33,349 nt of DNA from Gammaproteobacteria bacterium (GCA_003250975.1 QKIY01000013.1:1-33349); one strand, 5' to 3'; shown: positions 7,874 through 15,419, counted from the stretch's first letter. The notes: generated from the letters alone by a model not told the origin. Translations and numbers: made by a program.

Positions 7874-7926
7874 CGGGTCATGCGATGCCATATTTTGGAA
7901 TCAAAAGGCTCAATGCCGATTGATTT
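7874..7926. repeat. Degenerate dispersed repeat, copy C
   Basis: The block at 7898-7926 (GAATCAAAAGGCTCAATGCC then GATTGATTT) resembles 508-537. The preceding GGGTCATGCGATGCC is a weaker relative of the GGGTCAGGTCTTGCAGTGCC block at 4032. It lies in the 218-base gap between the DoxX and flavodoxin-like genes, which otherwise shows no gene. Confidence 0.4.
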
Positions 7927-7962
7927 CGCCCCGCTACTACATCAGTCACACGGGTTACCGGA

Positions 7963-8589
7963 TTATTTCTTCCGGAAGTGTTTCTTTATCCAGTAATCAA
8001 GGCTGATATACTTGCCGCCACCCAGAATGAATAATGCCAGCAGCAAGACAAAATAGGTGGCTGCCCATTCGACACCGTTATTCAACAACACCAGATTGCC
8101 ATATTCGGTTAACCAGTCATAATTACCGTGTTCGTGTAATATTTCCTTGACGCGGCTTAACCGTTCAATCGCCTCGGGCGCACTTGTGGAGGCAAACGGA
8201 CTCATCGGATCATGAATGGCCTGCCAGCCATTCGAAATATGGACTGTAGTTGCGGCGACAATCATGGTACCCATTAACGGAATGCTGACCCAGCGAGTTC
8301 CCAGGCCAAGTGCCAGCAGGATTGCACCAACGTATTCCGCAGACCAGGCAAGATAGGCATTCGCCGCGGGGAAAGGAAGCCCAAGGCCCCAGTCAGGGTT
8401 GCCAAACCAGTCGATCGTGCTTTGCAGGGAGCTGTCCGCATCTAGCGGGTTCCATTTATTACTACCCGCCGCCCAGAAAACAGGCACCAGATAGATGCGT
8501 AACAAAAGGGAAGCTAAAACGGATAGCCAGTTATTTACCTTATCCATAACATCATGGGCCAGGTTCATTAAATTGATAATTGCAGTCAT
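7963..8589 (-). CDS. DoxX-family membrane protein, possible HvfX-type partner
   Basis: This 208-residue integral membrane protein has the DoxX layout: helix 1 with LASLLLRIYLVPVFWAAGSNKW, a middle pair with AEYVGAILLALGLGTRW and IPLMGTMIVAATTVHI, and a last helix in WAATYFVLLLALFILGGGKYISLDYWI. Between helices 3 and 4 is a long hydrophilic loop of about 50 residues (residues ~115-165). Its ATG overlaps the stop of the upstream FMN enzyme gene by four bases (ATGA), a sign of translational coupling. DoxX proteins commonly accompany HvfA-type copper-binding peptide precursors, and here the operon begins with such a peptide, so a role in its system is a reasonable inference. DoxX proteins otherwise have roles in redox or thiosulfate/quinone chemistry. 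Confidence 0.85.
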   Translation of the reverse strand: MTAIINLMNLAHDVMDKVNNWLSVLASLLLRIYLVPVFWAAGSNKWNPLDADSSLQSTIDWFGNPDWGLGLPFPAANAYLAWSAEYVGAILLALGLGTRWVSIPLMGTMIVAATTVHISNGWQAIHDPMSPFASTSAPEAIERLSRVKEILHEHGNYDWLTEYGNLVLLNNGVEWAATYFVLLLALFILGGGKYISLDYWIKKHFRKK

Positions 8590-10109
8590 TTTGACACCTC
8601 TCTGATAATGTTTTGATTAATACCGGGATACAATTCAGTTAGTGGAATCGACAAACCGTTATTCGTTACAATTCGTGCGTGATAGCGCCGTAATTGACGG
8701 GGTGATTTGACTCCACATGAATGGGCAATTATGCCAACCTCTTTCACCATGTTTTTTGCGTAATTTTTGACACGAATTGCCTTGTCCTCAGGGACAAGAC
8801 CACGCTGCAGTTTCTTATTGTGTGTTGTGATACCGGTTGGACAGGTATTCTTGTTACATTGCAGGGCCTGAATACAGCCAAGCGCAAACATAAAACCGCG
8901 TGCAGATGTTATAAAATCCGTACCTACACATAAGGCCCAGGCAACATCCGTTGGTGTGATAAGTTTCCCGGATGAAATAATTTTTATACGTTCACGTAAT
9001 CCATATTCATTCAGTTTATCAACGAGCAAAGGCAAGCTTTCGCGAAGTGGCAATCCCATATCATCGATCAATGGCATGGGTGCAGCACCCGTCCCGCCAT
9101 CGGCACCATCGACGGTAATGAAATCCGGTGCACTTTCGATACCACGTTGATTTATTTCAGTGAACAGATTATCCAGCCATCCATAGGCCCCGATGACCGT
9201 TTTAAAACCGACCGGTTTCCCGGTCACCCGGCGGATTCGGGTTATCATGTTCAGCAGTTCTGCATTACTGTCGATATCCGTATGCCGGTTTGGACTGATT
9301 GAATCACTCCCGACGGGGATACCGCGAATGCCTGCGATCTCTTGTGTTACCTTTCCGCCGGGCAGGATTCCTCCCTTGCCTGGTTTTGCACCCTGGCTGA
9401 GTTTTATTTCAAACATCCTGACCTGGTTATGCGAAGCAACCTCACGAAGTTTGTCATCGTTCAGGTTTCCCTCCAGGTCCCGTACGCCGTATTTTGCAGT
9501 ACCAATTTGAAATACGATGTCTGCGCCACCTTGAAGATGATAAGGGGACAACCCACCTTCTCCCGTATTCATCCAGCATCCTGCCATACGTGCGCCGTTT
9601 GATAATGCAAGAACCGCCGGCCTGGAGATGGCGCCGTAACTCATTCCGGAAATATTAAAAAGTGAAGCGGTTACATAAGGGGTTTCGCTATATGGGCCAA
9701 TCGCTACAGGCTCCGGTTCAACCGCATCTTCACCGAGGGTAGGGTAGGGGCAATTGACAAATAGCACTGTTCCTGTCGGTTTTAAATCACGCGTTGATCC
9801 AAATGCAGCGGTATTATCCACATTTTTTGCAGCACGATAGGCCCAGGAGCGTTGTGCCCGGTTAAAGGGAAGCTCTTCCCGATCCATTGCAAAGAAATAT
9901 TGCCGGAAGAATTCACCAAGGTGTTCAAAGAAATACCGGAAATGGCCAACTACGGGATAGTTGCGCCGAATGGCCTGTTTGGTCTGACTGATATCAAGAA
10001 TATAAACGATGATTATGGCAAGCACTGCAATACCAACCACAACCACAAACAATGCCGACAAAATCTCGAGTACCGTAAATACGAAATTCATGCTTTCTTG
10101 AGATATCAT
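8586..10109 (-). CDS. Membrane-anchored FMN-binding glutamate synthase family protein
   Basis: About 507 residues. An N-terminal transmembrane helix (LFVVVVGIAVLAIIIVYIL) is followed by a complete glutamate-synthase-type FMN barrel: GMSYGAIS, MNTGEGGLSPYH, FEIKLSQGAKPGKGG, FITVDGADGGTGAAP, and the cluster motif CIQALQCNKNTC (C-x5-C-x4-C, near residues 411-423) for a [3Fe-4S] centre. It lacks the glutaminase domain of true glutamate synthase, so it is a stand-alone FMN/Fe-S oxidoreductase with unknown substrate. The start at 10109 has a GAGGA site about 8 bases upstream; an upstream GTG at 10148 would overlap the previous gene. It sits between the ThDP enzyme and DoxX genes in a tight operon. 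Confidence 0.88.
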   Translation of the reverse strand: MISQESMNFVFTVLEILSALFVVVVGIAVLAIIIVYILDISQTKQAIRRNYPVVGHFRYFFEHLGEFFRQYFFAMDREELPFNRAQRSWAYRAAKNVDNTAAFGSTRDLKPTGTVLFVNCPYPTLGEDAVEPEPVAIGPYSETPYVTASLFNISGMSYGAISRPAVLALSNGARMAGCWMNTGEGGLSPYHLQGGADIVFQIGTAKYGVRDLEGNLNDDKLREVASHNQVRMFEIKLSQGAKPGKGGILPGGKVTQEIAGIRGIPVGSDSISPNRHTDIDSNAELLNMITRIRRVTGKPVGFKTVIGAYGWLDNLFTEINQRGIESAPDFITVDGADGGTGAAPMPLIDDMGLPLRESLPLLVDKLNEYGLRERIKIISSGKLITPTDVAWALCVGTDFITSARGFMFALGCIQALQCNKNTCPTGITTHNKKLQRGLVPEDKAIRVKNYAKNMVKEVGIIAHSCGVKSPRQLRRYHARIVTNNGLSIPLTELYPGINQNIIREVSK

Positions 10110-10125
10110 TTTTTTGTTCCTCGAT

Positions 10126-11760
10126 TCAGATAGGGCACACCAGCTCACCCAGCTTTTCGGTCAGTTTCATGTTTTCTGAATAATCAACCGGGCAATCGAT
10201 AATCGTTACGGTGTCCTGGTTGAGTGCCTCATTAAGTACCGGTAACAAGTCTCCAGCACTTTCCACCCTGTAACCCTTTGCACCGAAGCTCTCGGCATAC
10301 TTGAGAAAATCAGGATTTCTGAAACTGATATTTGATGGCCGCCCGAAATGTCTTAACTGATGCCACTTGATCAGGCCGTATTCGGAATCCGTCCAGATCA
10401 GAATGACAAATGCAAGCTTGTGCCGAATGGCGGTCTCGATTTCCTGTGAATTCATCATGAAACCGGCATCCCCGGTTACGGCTACCACCTTGCGTTCCGG
10501 GTAGACGAATTTGGCGGCAACTGCCCCGGGTACGGCGATGCCCATGGAGGCAAACCCATTGGAAATGATGCAGGTATTAGGATGTTCAGCCTGGTACATT
10601 CGCGCCATCCACATCTTATGCGCGCCAACATCGCTGATAACAATGTCCCTGGGGTCCAGTACCTGCCTGAGGTCCCACATGATCTTCTGTGGTTTCACCG
10701 GAAAACCGGTGTCATTCGCATGTTCGCTTACTTCATTGATAATCGTCTGGCGTAGATTAGCTGTCAGAAAATCATTATGCGGAACAGCCGACTCAGCAAT
10801 TTTGTCCAGGGCAACACCAATATTCCCGATAACACCGCTCTCGACAATGTAGTGTTCATCCACCTCTGCAGGTGTTGCATGAATATGCAAAATCTTCGTC
10901 CTGTTATTCTTGTGCCAGAGATGTGGGTGGTATTCTACGATGTCATAACCTATGCAAATCACCAGATCGGCCCGGTCAAATCCGCAGGAGATGTAATCAG
11001 TTGCCTGCAATCCGACAGAACCCAGTGACAGGGTGTGCGAGAACGGAATGGCACCCTTGGCCATAAACGTTGTTGCAACGGGGATATTGAGTTTTTCTGC
11101 AAACTTCACCAGGTTTTCAGATGCGCGGGCACGGATCACACCGTTACCTGCCATGATAAGTGGGAATTTCGCACTTGAGACAAGCTTCGCTGCCTGTTCA
11201 ATCTTGGTTGGGGAAGGATCCGGCAGTGTCGGGCTTTGTACCCGCAAGGGTAATTTCACAGCCATTTCACTGCCGGCGATATTTTCAGGAAAATCAATAA
11301 AGCTACAGCCGGGCTTCTCTGTTTCTGCAACCTTGAAGGCCTTACGGACAACTTCCGGGATGATTTCCGGTTCCCTGATCTGGGTACTGTATTTGGAAAT
11401 CGGTTCGAATAAGTTGACCAGGTCAAGGATCTGATGACTTTCTTTATGCAGTCGCCTGGTGGAACCTTGTCCGGCGATCGCTACAACCGGTGCAAGGTCC
11501 ATGTTGGCATCTGCAACACCTGTTATCAGATTGGTTGCGCCAGGGCCCAGGGTCGCTAGGCAAACACCCGCTTTTCCTGTCAGGCGGCCATACACATCCG
11601 CCATGAAGGCGGCTCCTTGCTCATGTCGGGTTGTAACAAACTGGATATCACTATCCAGCAAGGCATCCATGACATCGATATTTTCCTCTCCTGGAATTCC
11701 ATAGATTCGGTCTACGCCTTCATTCTCCAGACATCTAACAAAAAGTTCAGCCGCTTTCAT
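10126..11760 (-). CDS. Acetolactate-synthase-like ThDP-dependent enzyme
   Basis: This 544-residue protein has all three domains of the acetohydroxyacid synthase/pyruvate oxidase superfamily. The N-terminal domain has GIPGEEN and catalytic Glu 47 in TRHEQGAAFMADVYGR; the central domain has LIMAGNGV and DLVICIGYD; and the C-terminal ThDP motif runs GDAGFMMNSQEIETA to WTDSEYGLI (about residues 428-455). It likely decarboxylates pyruvate or another 2-oxo acid, giving acetolactate or a related product. No regulatory subunit (ilvN-type) gene is adjacent, and the branched-chain pathway genes are absent, which points to a catabolic or specialised role. An AAGGGGA ribosome site precedes the ATG, 38 bases after the HvfA-like gene. 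Substrate specificity is not certain. Confidence 0.88.
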   Translation of the reverse strand: MKAAELFVRCLENEGVDRIYGIPGEENIDVMDALLDSDIQFVTTRHEQGAAFMADVYGRLTGKAGVCLATLGPGATNLITGVADANMDLAPVVAIAGQGSTRRLHKESHQILDLVNLFEPISKYSTQIREPEIIPEVVRKAFKVAETEKPGCSFIDFPENIAGSEMAVKLPLRVQSPTLPDPSPTKIEQAAKLVSSAKFPLIMAGNGVIRARASENLVKFAEKLNIPVATTFMAKGAIPFSHTLSLGSVGLQATDYISCGFDRADLVICIGYDIVEYHPHLWHKNNRTKILHIHATPAEVDEHYIVESGVIGNIGVALDKIAESAVPHNDFLTANLRQTIINEVSEHANDTGFPVKPQKIMWDLRQVLDPRDIVISDVGAHKMWMARMYQAEHPNTCIISNGFASMGIAVPGAVAAKFVYPERKVVAVTGDAGFMMNSQEIETAIRHKLAFVILIWTDSEYGLIKWHQLRHFGRPSNISFRNPDFLKYAESFGAKGYRVESAGDLLPVLNEALNQDTVTIIDCPVDYSENMKLTEKLGELVCPI

Positions 11761-11798
11761 ATCATTATCCCCTTTTGGTTTGTGTTGGCATCAGGCAA

Positions 11799-12086
11799 TC
11801 ACGAACCGCACTTGCCTTCGCCGCACTTACCTTCGCTTTCCTTGTGTTCTTTATTGCCACCGCACTTGCCTTCGCCACACTTGCCTTCACTTTCCTTTTT
11901 GCCACCGCACTTGCCTTCGCCACATTTGCCTTCTTCATGTTCGGCAAGCATACAGCCGCTGTGAATTTCATTAATTGCGAACGGATTTTCTTCCGCATTG
12001 ACGATAGGACTGGCTGACAGCGCAGAAACAACAAAAGTGGCGCCCAGGGCAGATACAACAGTATTCAGAGTAGTTTTGTTTGACAT
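11799..12086 (-). CDS. hvfA: HvfA-like Cys-repeat RiPP metallophore precursor
   Basis: A 95-residue exported peptide. Residues 1-31 form a signal peptide ending near VNA. Residues 34-47 (NPFAINEIHSGCML) match the element found ahead of the core in HvfA precursors, except that Cys 45 stands where relatives usually have Tyr. The core has six EGKCG motifs in three doublets at residues 52-61, 67-76 and 85-94, separated by Lys/Glu/Ser/His linkers. In characterised HvfA relatives such motifs are converted by HvfB (DUF692 multinuclear iron enzyme) with HvfC into copper-binding oxazolone-thioamide groups. Neither partner gene is nearby. An AGGAG site lies 9 bases before the ATG. It is the first gene of an operon with the ThDP enzyme, FMN enzyme and DoxX. 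Assignment to the family is strong; modification is inferred. Confidence 0.85.
   Translation of the reverse strand: MSNKTTLNTVVSALGATFVVSALSASPIVNAEENPFAINEIHSGCMLAEHEEGKCGEGKCGGKKESEGKCGEGKCGGNKEHKESEGKCGEGKCGS
11802..11940 (-). repeat. In-gene tandem repeat encoding EGKCG doublets
   Basis: Three imperfect copies of a roughly 30-base unit encoding EGKCGEGKCG are separated by short variable linkers encoding Lys, Glu, Ser, Asn and His. The synonymous differences among units show they are not very recent copies. Such arrays can change copy number by slippage. Confidence 0.8.
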
Positions 12087-12225
12087 GGTAATGATCTCCT
12101 ATTTGGTTAAATAAAATTTTTCCAGAAATCGGCAGGCCCGATGGATACTTCTGATACTTTCGGCACCAACCAGATGTCTGTGAGGAGAATTACATATCCT
12201 TTGAGGAGATTTATTGAGTTTCTAA

Positions 12226-12238
12226 CTGTTAGTAACAG
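12226..12238. promoter_or_regulatory. Palindromic operator candidate upstream of the hvfA-like gene
   Basis: CTGTTA-G-TAACAG is a perfect inverted repeat of 6 bases with a 1-base centre, about 140 bases upstream of the hvfA-like start codon. Its size suits a dimeric regulator half-site pair, but short palindromes also occur by chance, and no regulator gene of known specificity is adjacent. Confidence 0.3.
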
Positions 12239-12345
12239 CGCGGAGTACTATTAACTAATTGATTTAAATGATTTTTATAAAGCCTTTCATCAGGCTGGGA
12301 GGGTGGGGCCGGTACTTTACAATGACCCGGAAACAGGAGAGTTCG

Positions 12346-12373
12346 AAAACCGGGGTATGGTTATCCCGGTTTT
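12346..12373 (-). terminator. Intrinsic terminator of the TolB/TPR gene
   Basis: On the minus strand AAAACCGGG pairs with CCCGGTTTT in a 9-base-pair stem with a ~10-base loop, beginning about 20 bases after the stop codon of the TPR gene. The 3' arm ends in four T. The same structure read on the plus strand also ends in TTTT, but no plus-strand gene precedes it. It separates the TPR gene from the hvfA-like operon downstream. Confidence 0.65.
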
Positions 12374-12393
12374 GGCTCTACAGGGAAGGGGGT

Positions 12394-14196
12394 TCAGGCG
12401 GGGATGCCGACTCTTTTTACCAGGTCCTGGAATCTGGGATCCCCGTGCAATTGCTTGAATTCCTTTGCTACCTTAAGCCAGGTAAGCAGACGCGATCGGT
12501 CTTGATACGCCTTCTCCAGGTATTCGAACATTTTGTCCAGATCATCCAGACCCAAATATATGGTGGCGAAGATAAATGGTGATACATAACCGGTTTTTTT
12601 TAGTTCATCCAGTTTTTTAATCACATTTTTTGCTTCTTTTACCTTGCCACATTTTGCGTAGGCATATCCAAGTCCTTTCAAGGGGAGGAAAAAACCACCA
12701 CCAGCCTCATAAGCTTTCTGGAAGGCATTTATTGCCTCATCATATTTCCCCCTGGACATATATATATGACCGAGGTCCCAGTAAGCACCCCAGAAACCCG
12801 GCTCAATTTCCAGCAAATGATTCAGACATTCTTCAGATTCGGGCAACATACCGGCCTGATAATATTGCCAAGCCAGGTTCATATTGACTTCTTTTGAGAT
12901 TGGATCAACCAGATAGGCCTGCTGGGCTTCATTGATTGCCTCACTGTATGCACCCAGGGATTCAAAATACATACTGTATTGCAGATGAGCACGTGAATCA
13001 TTGGGGCTGATGGATAGTGCTTTTTTAAAACAGGCTTCAGCACCTGGCCAGTCCCATTCATATTTCAGTTTCATTATGCCCAGGTAGGTAATAGCATCTA
13101 CAAATGAATTATCCAGTTTGAGAGCCTGGTGCGCATATTCCAGTCCTTGCGGAATAATCACACTCGGGCATTCCAGTTCAAAACCATGACTGCCCAGCCC
13201 ACAATAACAACTTGCCAATCCTGTATACGCTGCTACATAGTCCGGCTCGATGCTTATGGCTTCTTTGAAATAGTCGGCAGCCTGGTAGAAGGCAATCTTG
13301 GTAAACTTTTTGCGTGTTTTTTTCCCTAGTAAATATGCTTCATAAGCTTTGGGATCGATCGAATGCTTTTCAGATACATCTTTCTCATGCAGGATCTTTT
13401 CAACGAGCTTTGATTTGACTTCATCGGAAATTTCTCTCTGAATTTCAAATATGTCCTGCGTTTTTCTCTGAAAACTCTCGCTCCACAAGTGATAATCAGT
13501 CCGGGGATCGATTAACTGTGTGGTTATTCTTATATTGCCATCATCCATTAAAATAGTACCTTCAAGAATATGTGAGACTTTCAAATCATTTGCTATTTGC
13601 CTGATTGGTATTTTTGTATTCTTGAATCGCAATACCGAAGTCAGTGATATAACCTTGAGAGATTTTTCTTTTGCAAGAGAAGAGATAATGGCATCTGTCA
13701 TACCATCACTGAAATAATCGCCGTGTTCGACAGCAGATAGAAAACGGAAAGGCAGGACTGCAATCGAGTTTTTCGGATATTCCCGGCCAATATAAATATC
13801 GGATGGCATGGCATCCTGCGTCTTATTCTCCTGTGGGGAAATTCGGGGTTTTTTAAATTGCGGTGAATATTTGCCTTTTGGTAATTCGATCAATACCGGA
13901 TCATTGATGCCATCGGTCTGGTAATATTCAAGCAGCTTGGATCGCAGACGCCCGGCCTCAACCCTCACAATGGCATCGATCGACGGATCAAACGATTTGT
14001 CCCTGTCGAACACCTCGATACCAATTGTGTAACCTTTCAGTCTGTCTGATTGGCCGTTGATAGTCTGGTCAACAACATAATCCAGAAAACGGCTGAGGCG
14101 CTCTGATTGGGAGAAGAAGGGGCTTGCTAATATCTTACCGACCTGTGACCGTAGTTCTTGCGGTGATACCCCCTGCATTTCGGACAACTCGGACAT
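12394..14196 (-). CDS. TolB-like/TPR repeat signalling protein
   Basis: About 600 residues. The first ~110 residues (SQSERLSRFLDYVVDQ... GYTIGIEVFDRDKSFDPSID... VRVEAGRLRSKLLEYY) are the helical N-terminal segment seen in many adenylate-cyclase-like and transcription-factor-like TPR proteins. Next is a TolB/FlgO-type domain (SIAVLPFRFLSAVEHGDYFSDGMTDAIISSL... VSHILEGTI... LWSESFQRKTQDIFEIQ), followed by about eight TPR repeats (for example ACFKKALSISPNDSRAHLQY, WGAYWDLGHIYMSRGKYDEA). No cyclase or clear HTH DNA-binding domain is present. It is probably a protein-interaction or sensing module. ATG at 14196 has a GGAG site 7 bases upstream and is preferred to a TTG at 14214. It ends in a terminator, so it is transcribed separately from the hvfA-like operon. 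Confidence 0.85.
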   Translation of the reverse strand: MSELSEMQGVSPQELRSQVGKILASPFFSQSERLSRFLDYVVDQTINGQSDRLKGYTIGIEVFDRDKSFDPSIDAIVRVEAGRLRSKLLEYYQTDGINDPVLIELPKGKYSPQFKKPRISPQENKTQDAMPSDIYIGREYPKNSIAVLPFRFLSAVEHGDYFSDGMTDAIISSLAKEKSLKVISLTSVLRFKNTKIPIRQIANDLKVSHILEGTILMDDGNIRITTQLIDPRTDYHLWSESFQRKTQDIFEIQREISDEVKSKLVEKILHEKDVSEKHSIDPKAYEAYLLGKKTRKKFTKIAFYQAADYFKEAISIEPDYVAAYTGLASCYCGLGSHGFELECPSVIIPQGLEYAHQALKLDNSFVDAITYLGIMKLKYEWDWPGAEACFKKALSISPNDSRAHLQYSMYFESLGAYSEAINEAQQAYLVDPISKEVNMNLAWQYYQAGMLPESEECLNHLLEIEPGFWGAYWDLGHIYMSRGKYDEAINAFQKAYEAGGGFFLPLKGLGYAYAKCGKVKEAKNVIKKLDELKKTGYVSPFIFATIYLGLDDLDKMFEYLEKAYQDRSRLLTWLKVAKEFKQLHGDPRFQDLVKRVGIPA

Positions 14197-14510
14197 AGGA
14201 TTACTCCATTGCAATGATCCTTCTTTGCTTAGGACCCCGGGAATGCTTCAATATTCAGCGTGGGCAGTCCAGTAAATTACAGCAAAAATATCAGTTAAAA
14301 CAAAAGGATATAGTTCAAGCAACAGATTAAGCAACGCCGCCTAATTATAGTCCAGAAAAATAGTACGGAACATAATTATCTCTCTAAACGGGTTGGGAAA
14401 ATGGCCACAAGCCAACTAAGGAATTCGTGGCCTGGAATTACCGCCTGTTCAATACAGCTGAAACCAGACCGCTATCCATGTTTTTACAGATGGGCACTGA
14501 TTCAATTTCT
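14197..14510. other. Intergenic region upstream of the TPR gene
   Basis: About 310 bases between the TPR gene and a small minus-strand ORF. The sequence is AT-rich near 14280-14380 and should carry the TPR promoter. I saw no RNA gene, repeat or convincing small ORF. Confidence 0.4.
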
Positions 14511-14729
14511 CTACCCATATGACGGCAATACATGACCGGTACGTTTCAACCAACCTATTTCGGCATCTGTTATTCCCTGGATCTGCAGATTTTTCATCAG
14601 CCGTTCATGATGGGTTGTTTTGCTGAAACCCGTTTTGACCAAAACCAGTACATCTTTCTGCCGTCTGGTATATGTGCCGTAGAGTTCCGCGTGCCGTTCT
14701 CTTTCATCGATAAAATTTGACATTGCCAT
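14511..14729 (-). CDS. Small hypothetical protein (72 residues)
   Basis: A 72-residue basic, charged protein with no signal peptide or membrane segment. The composition (RRQKDVLVLVKTGFSKTTHHERLMKNLQ, ending ITDAEIGWLKRTGHVLPSYG) looks like a folded helical protein rather than random translation. A GGGGGTGCAGCA stretch before ATG at 14729 could act as ribosome site; the second in-frame ATG at 14723 is possible. It lies about 100 bases behind a small exported-protein gene on the same strand. No family is recognised, and coding status is probable but not proven. Confidence 0.5.
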   Translation of the reverse strand: MAMSNFIDERERHAELYGTYTRRQKDVLVLVKTGFSKTTHHERLMKNLQIQGITDAEIGWLKRTGHVLPSYG

Positions 14730-14836
14730 TGCTGCACCCCCCGAAGACTGGAGAAAAAGGACTGACTCCAGGTAATCCCGTCATCAGCCCTGATTCTCCA
14801 TTAAGTTACAGAGTCGTAAACTCTGGATACCTTCGA

Positions 14837-15130
14837 TTACAACTTGACCGGGTAACCCAGGGCATCCTGCCAGCCATGTATCATTTCCATCATTTTGGCG
14901 ATTACGCTGGACTCGACTCCCTCATTCCGCACGTCACCGGTCCGGTTGTTATCGACATACTCCTGAATGGCCCAGGTCGGGGACTGGTGCATATGCACAC
15001 TTGTTTGATACACCGTGGCATTAACGCCATTCTGTAAAGCCCCGGCGAAGTCGTCTGCAAAGACCGATGAACTTGCAAGCAAGCCTACGGCTGCAATAAT
15101 GCTCAGTAATGATTTGTGAAAGTTACGCAT
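14837..15130 (-). CDS. Small exported protein of unknown function (97 residues)
   Basis: The product has a clear signal peptide (MRNFHKSLLSIIAAVGLLAS then SVFA, cleavage after residue ~25) and a mature part of about 72 residues, DDFAGALQNGV... to ALGYPVKL, with several His and Met (VHMHQS, KMMEMIHGW). No cysteine is present. It should be periplasmic or secreted. The start at 15130 has AGGAG about 8 bases upstream; the frame is open further upstream but lacks a better start. I do not recognise a family. The Met/His content near HMHQ and MMEMIH could suit a metal contact, which is a guess. Confidence 0.68.
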   Translation of the reverse strand: MRNFHKSLLSIIAAVGLLASSSVFADDFAGALQNGVNATVYQTSVHMHQSPTWAIQEYVDNNRTGDVRNEGVESSVIAKMMEMIHGWQDALGYPVKL

Positions 15131-15419
15131 TTTCATTTCTCCTTTAATCAGTTGATATGGAATTTGACTCTCGTCGGATGCAGATTTTGGGGAAACTAGA
15201 GCGGATACCAAGTTAATTACAGTTACTTACAATTTGTTACCCCTGCGATTATTTGTTGTAAGCAGTGGAAAACGATGGATTTTTTACTAGTAACTATCCC
15301 GGCTATTTCTGGATATTTTAAATGTCTGTTTTAGATTTCGATGGATTTCCTCTAATCTCACGGGCGTATTAAACTTGTAATATTAAGGATATTTCTTCCG
15401 ATATAAGAGGATGACAGCC
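15131..15419. other. Divergent spacer with GTTAC/GTAAC motifs and a promoter-like element
   Basis: This spacer separates the divergent small exported gene and the DUF899 gene. It contains several GTTAC or GTAAC words between 15210 and 15300 and, near its right end, an AAACTT-N17-TCTTCC arrangement described separately. No gene was found. Confidence 0.4.
15371..15399 (+). promoter_or_regulatory. Possible ECF-sigma-type promoter upstream of DUF899
   Basis: AAACTT at 15371-15376 is followed after 17 bases by TCTTCC at 15394-15399, about 20 bases before the chosen start codon. The same AAACTT-N17-TCT spacing and the flanking CGTAYTAAACTTG occur before the radical SAM gene at 17512. ECF sigma promoters of the RpoE type have AACTT-like -35 boxes and TC-rich -10 boxes at this spacing. 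Confidence 0.35.

Larger units (their letters stand above)
12087..12393. other. Upstream region of the hvfA-like operon
   Basis: This 307-base stretch holds the regulatory region of the HvfA-like operon (minus strand) and, at its right end, the terminator of the TPR gene. No coding frame is convincing. Visible elements are the AGGAG ribosome site, an AT-rich block around 12100-12120, a small 5-base-pair hairpin around 12129-12143, and a perfect short palindrome at 12226-12238. No clear sigma-70 promoter was recognised. Confidence 0.5.

Noticed and set aside
7793-7996. 67-codon plus-strand frame in the spacer before the flavodoxin-like gene
   Set aside because: It runs across the repeat copy C and into the end of the DoxX gene on the opposite strand, with no ribosome site.
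10109-10148. Start of the FMN protein at GTG 10148, giving a 23-base overlap with the ThDP gene
   Set aside because: ATG at 10109 has a GAGGA site about 8 bases upstream and gives a normal N-terminus before the membrane helix.
11802-11940. Regular repeats resembling a CRISPR-like array
   Set aside because: Units are adjacent and keep a reading frame encoding EGKCG, with short linkers of variable length. There are no uniform spacers or cas genes.
11775-12058. Several open frames on both strands opposite and overlapping the HvfA-like gene
   Set aside because: The repeats make all frames open. Only the minus-strand frame gives a signal peptide, the NPF element and EGKCG motifs, with a good ribosome site.
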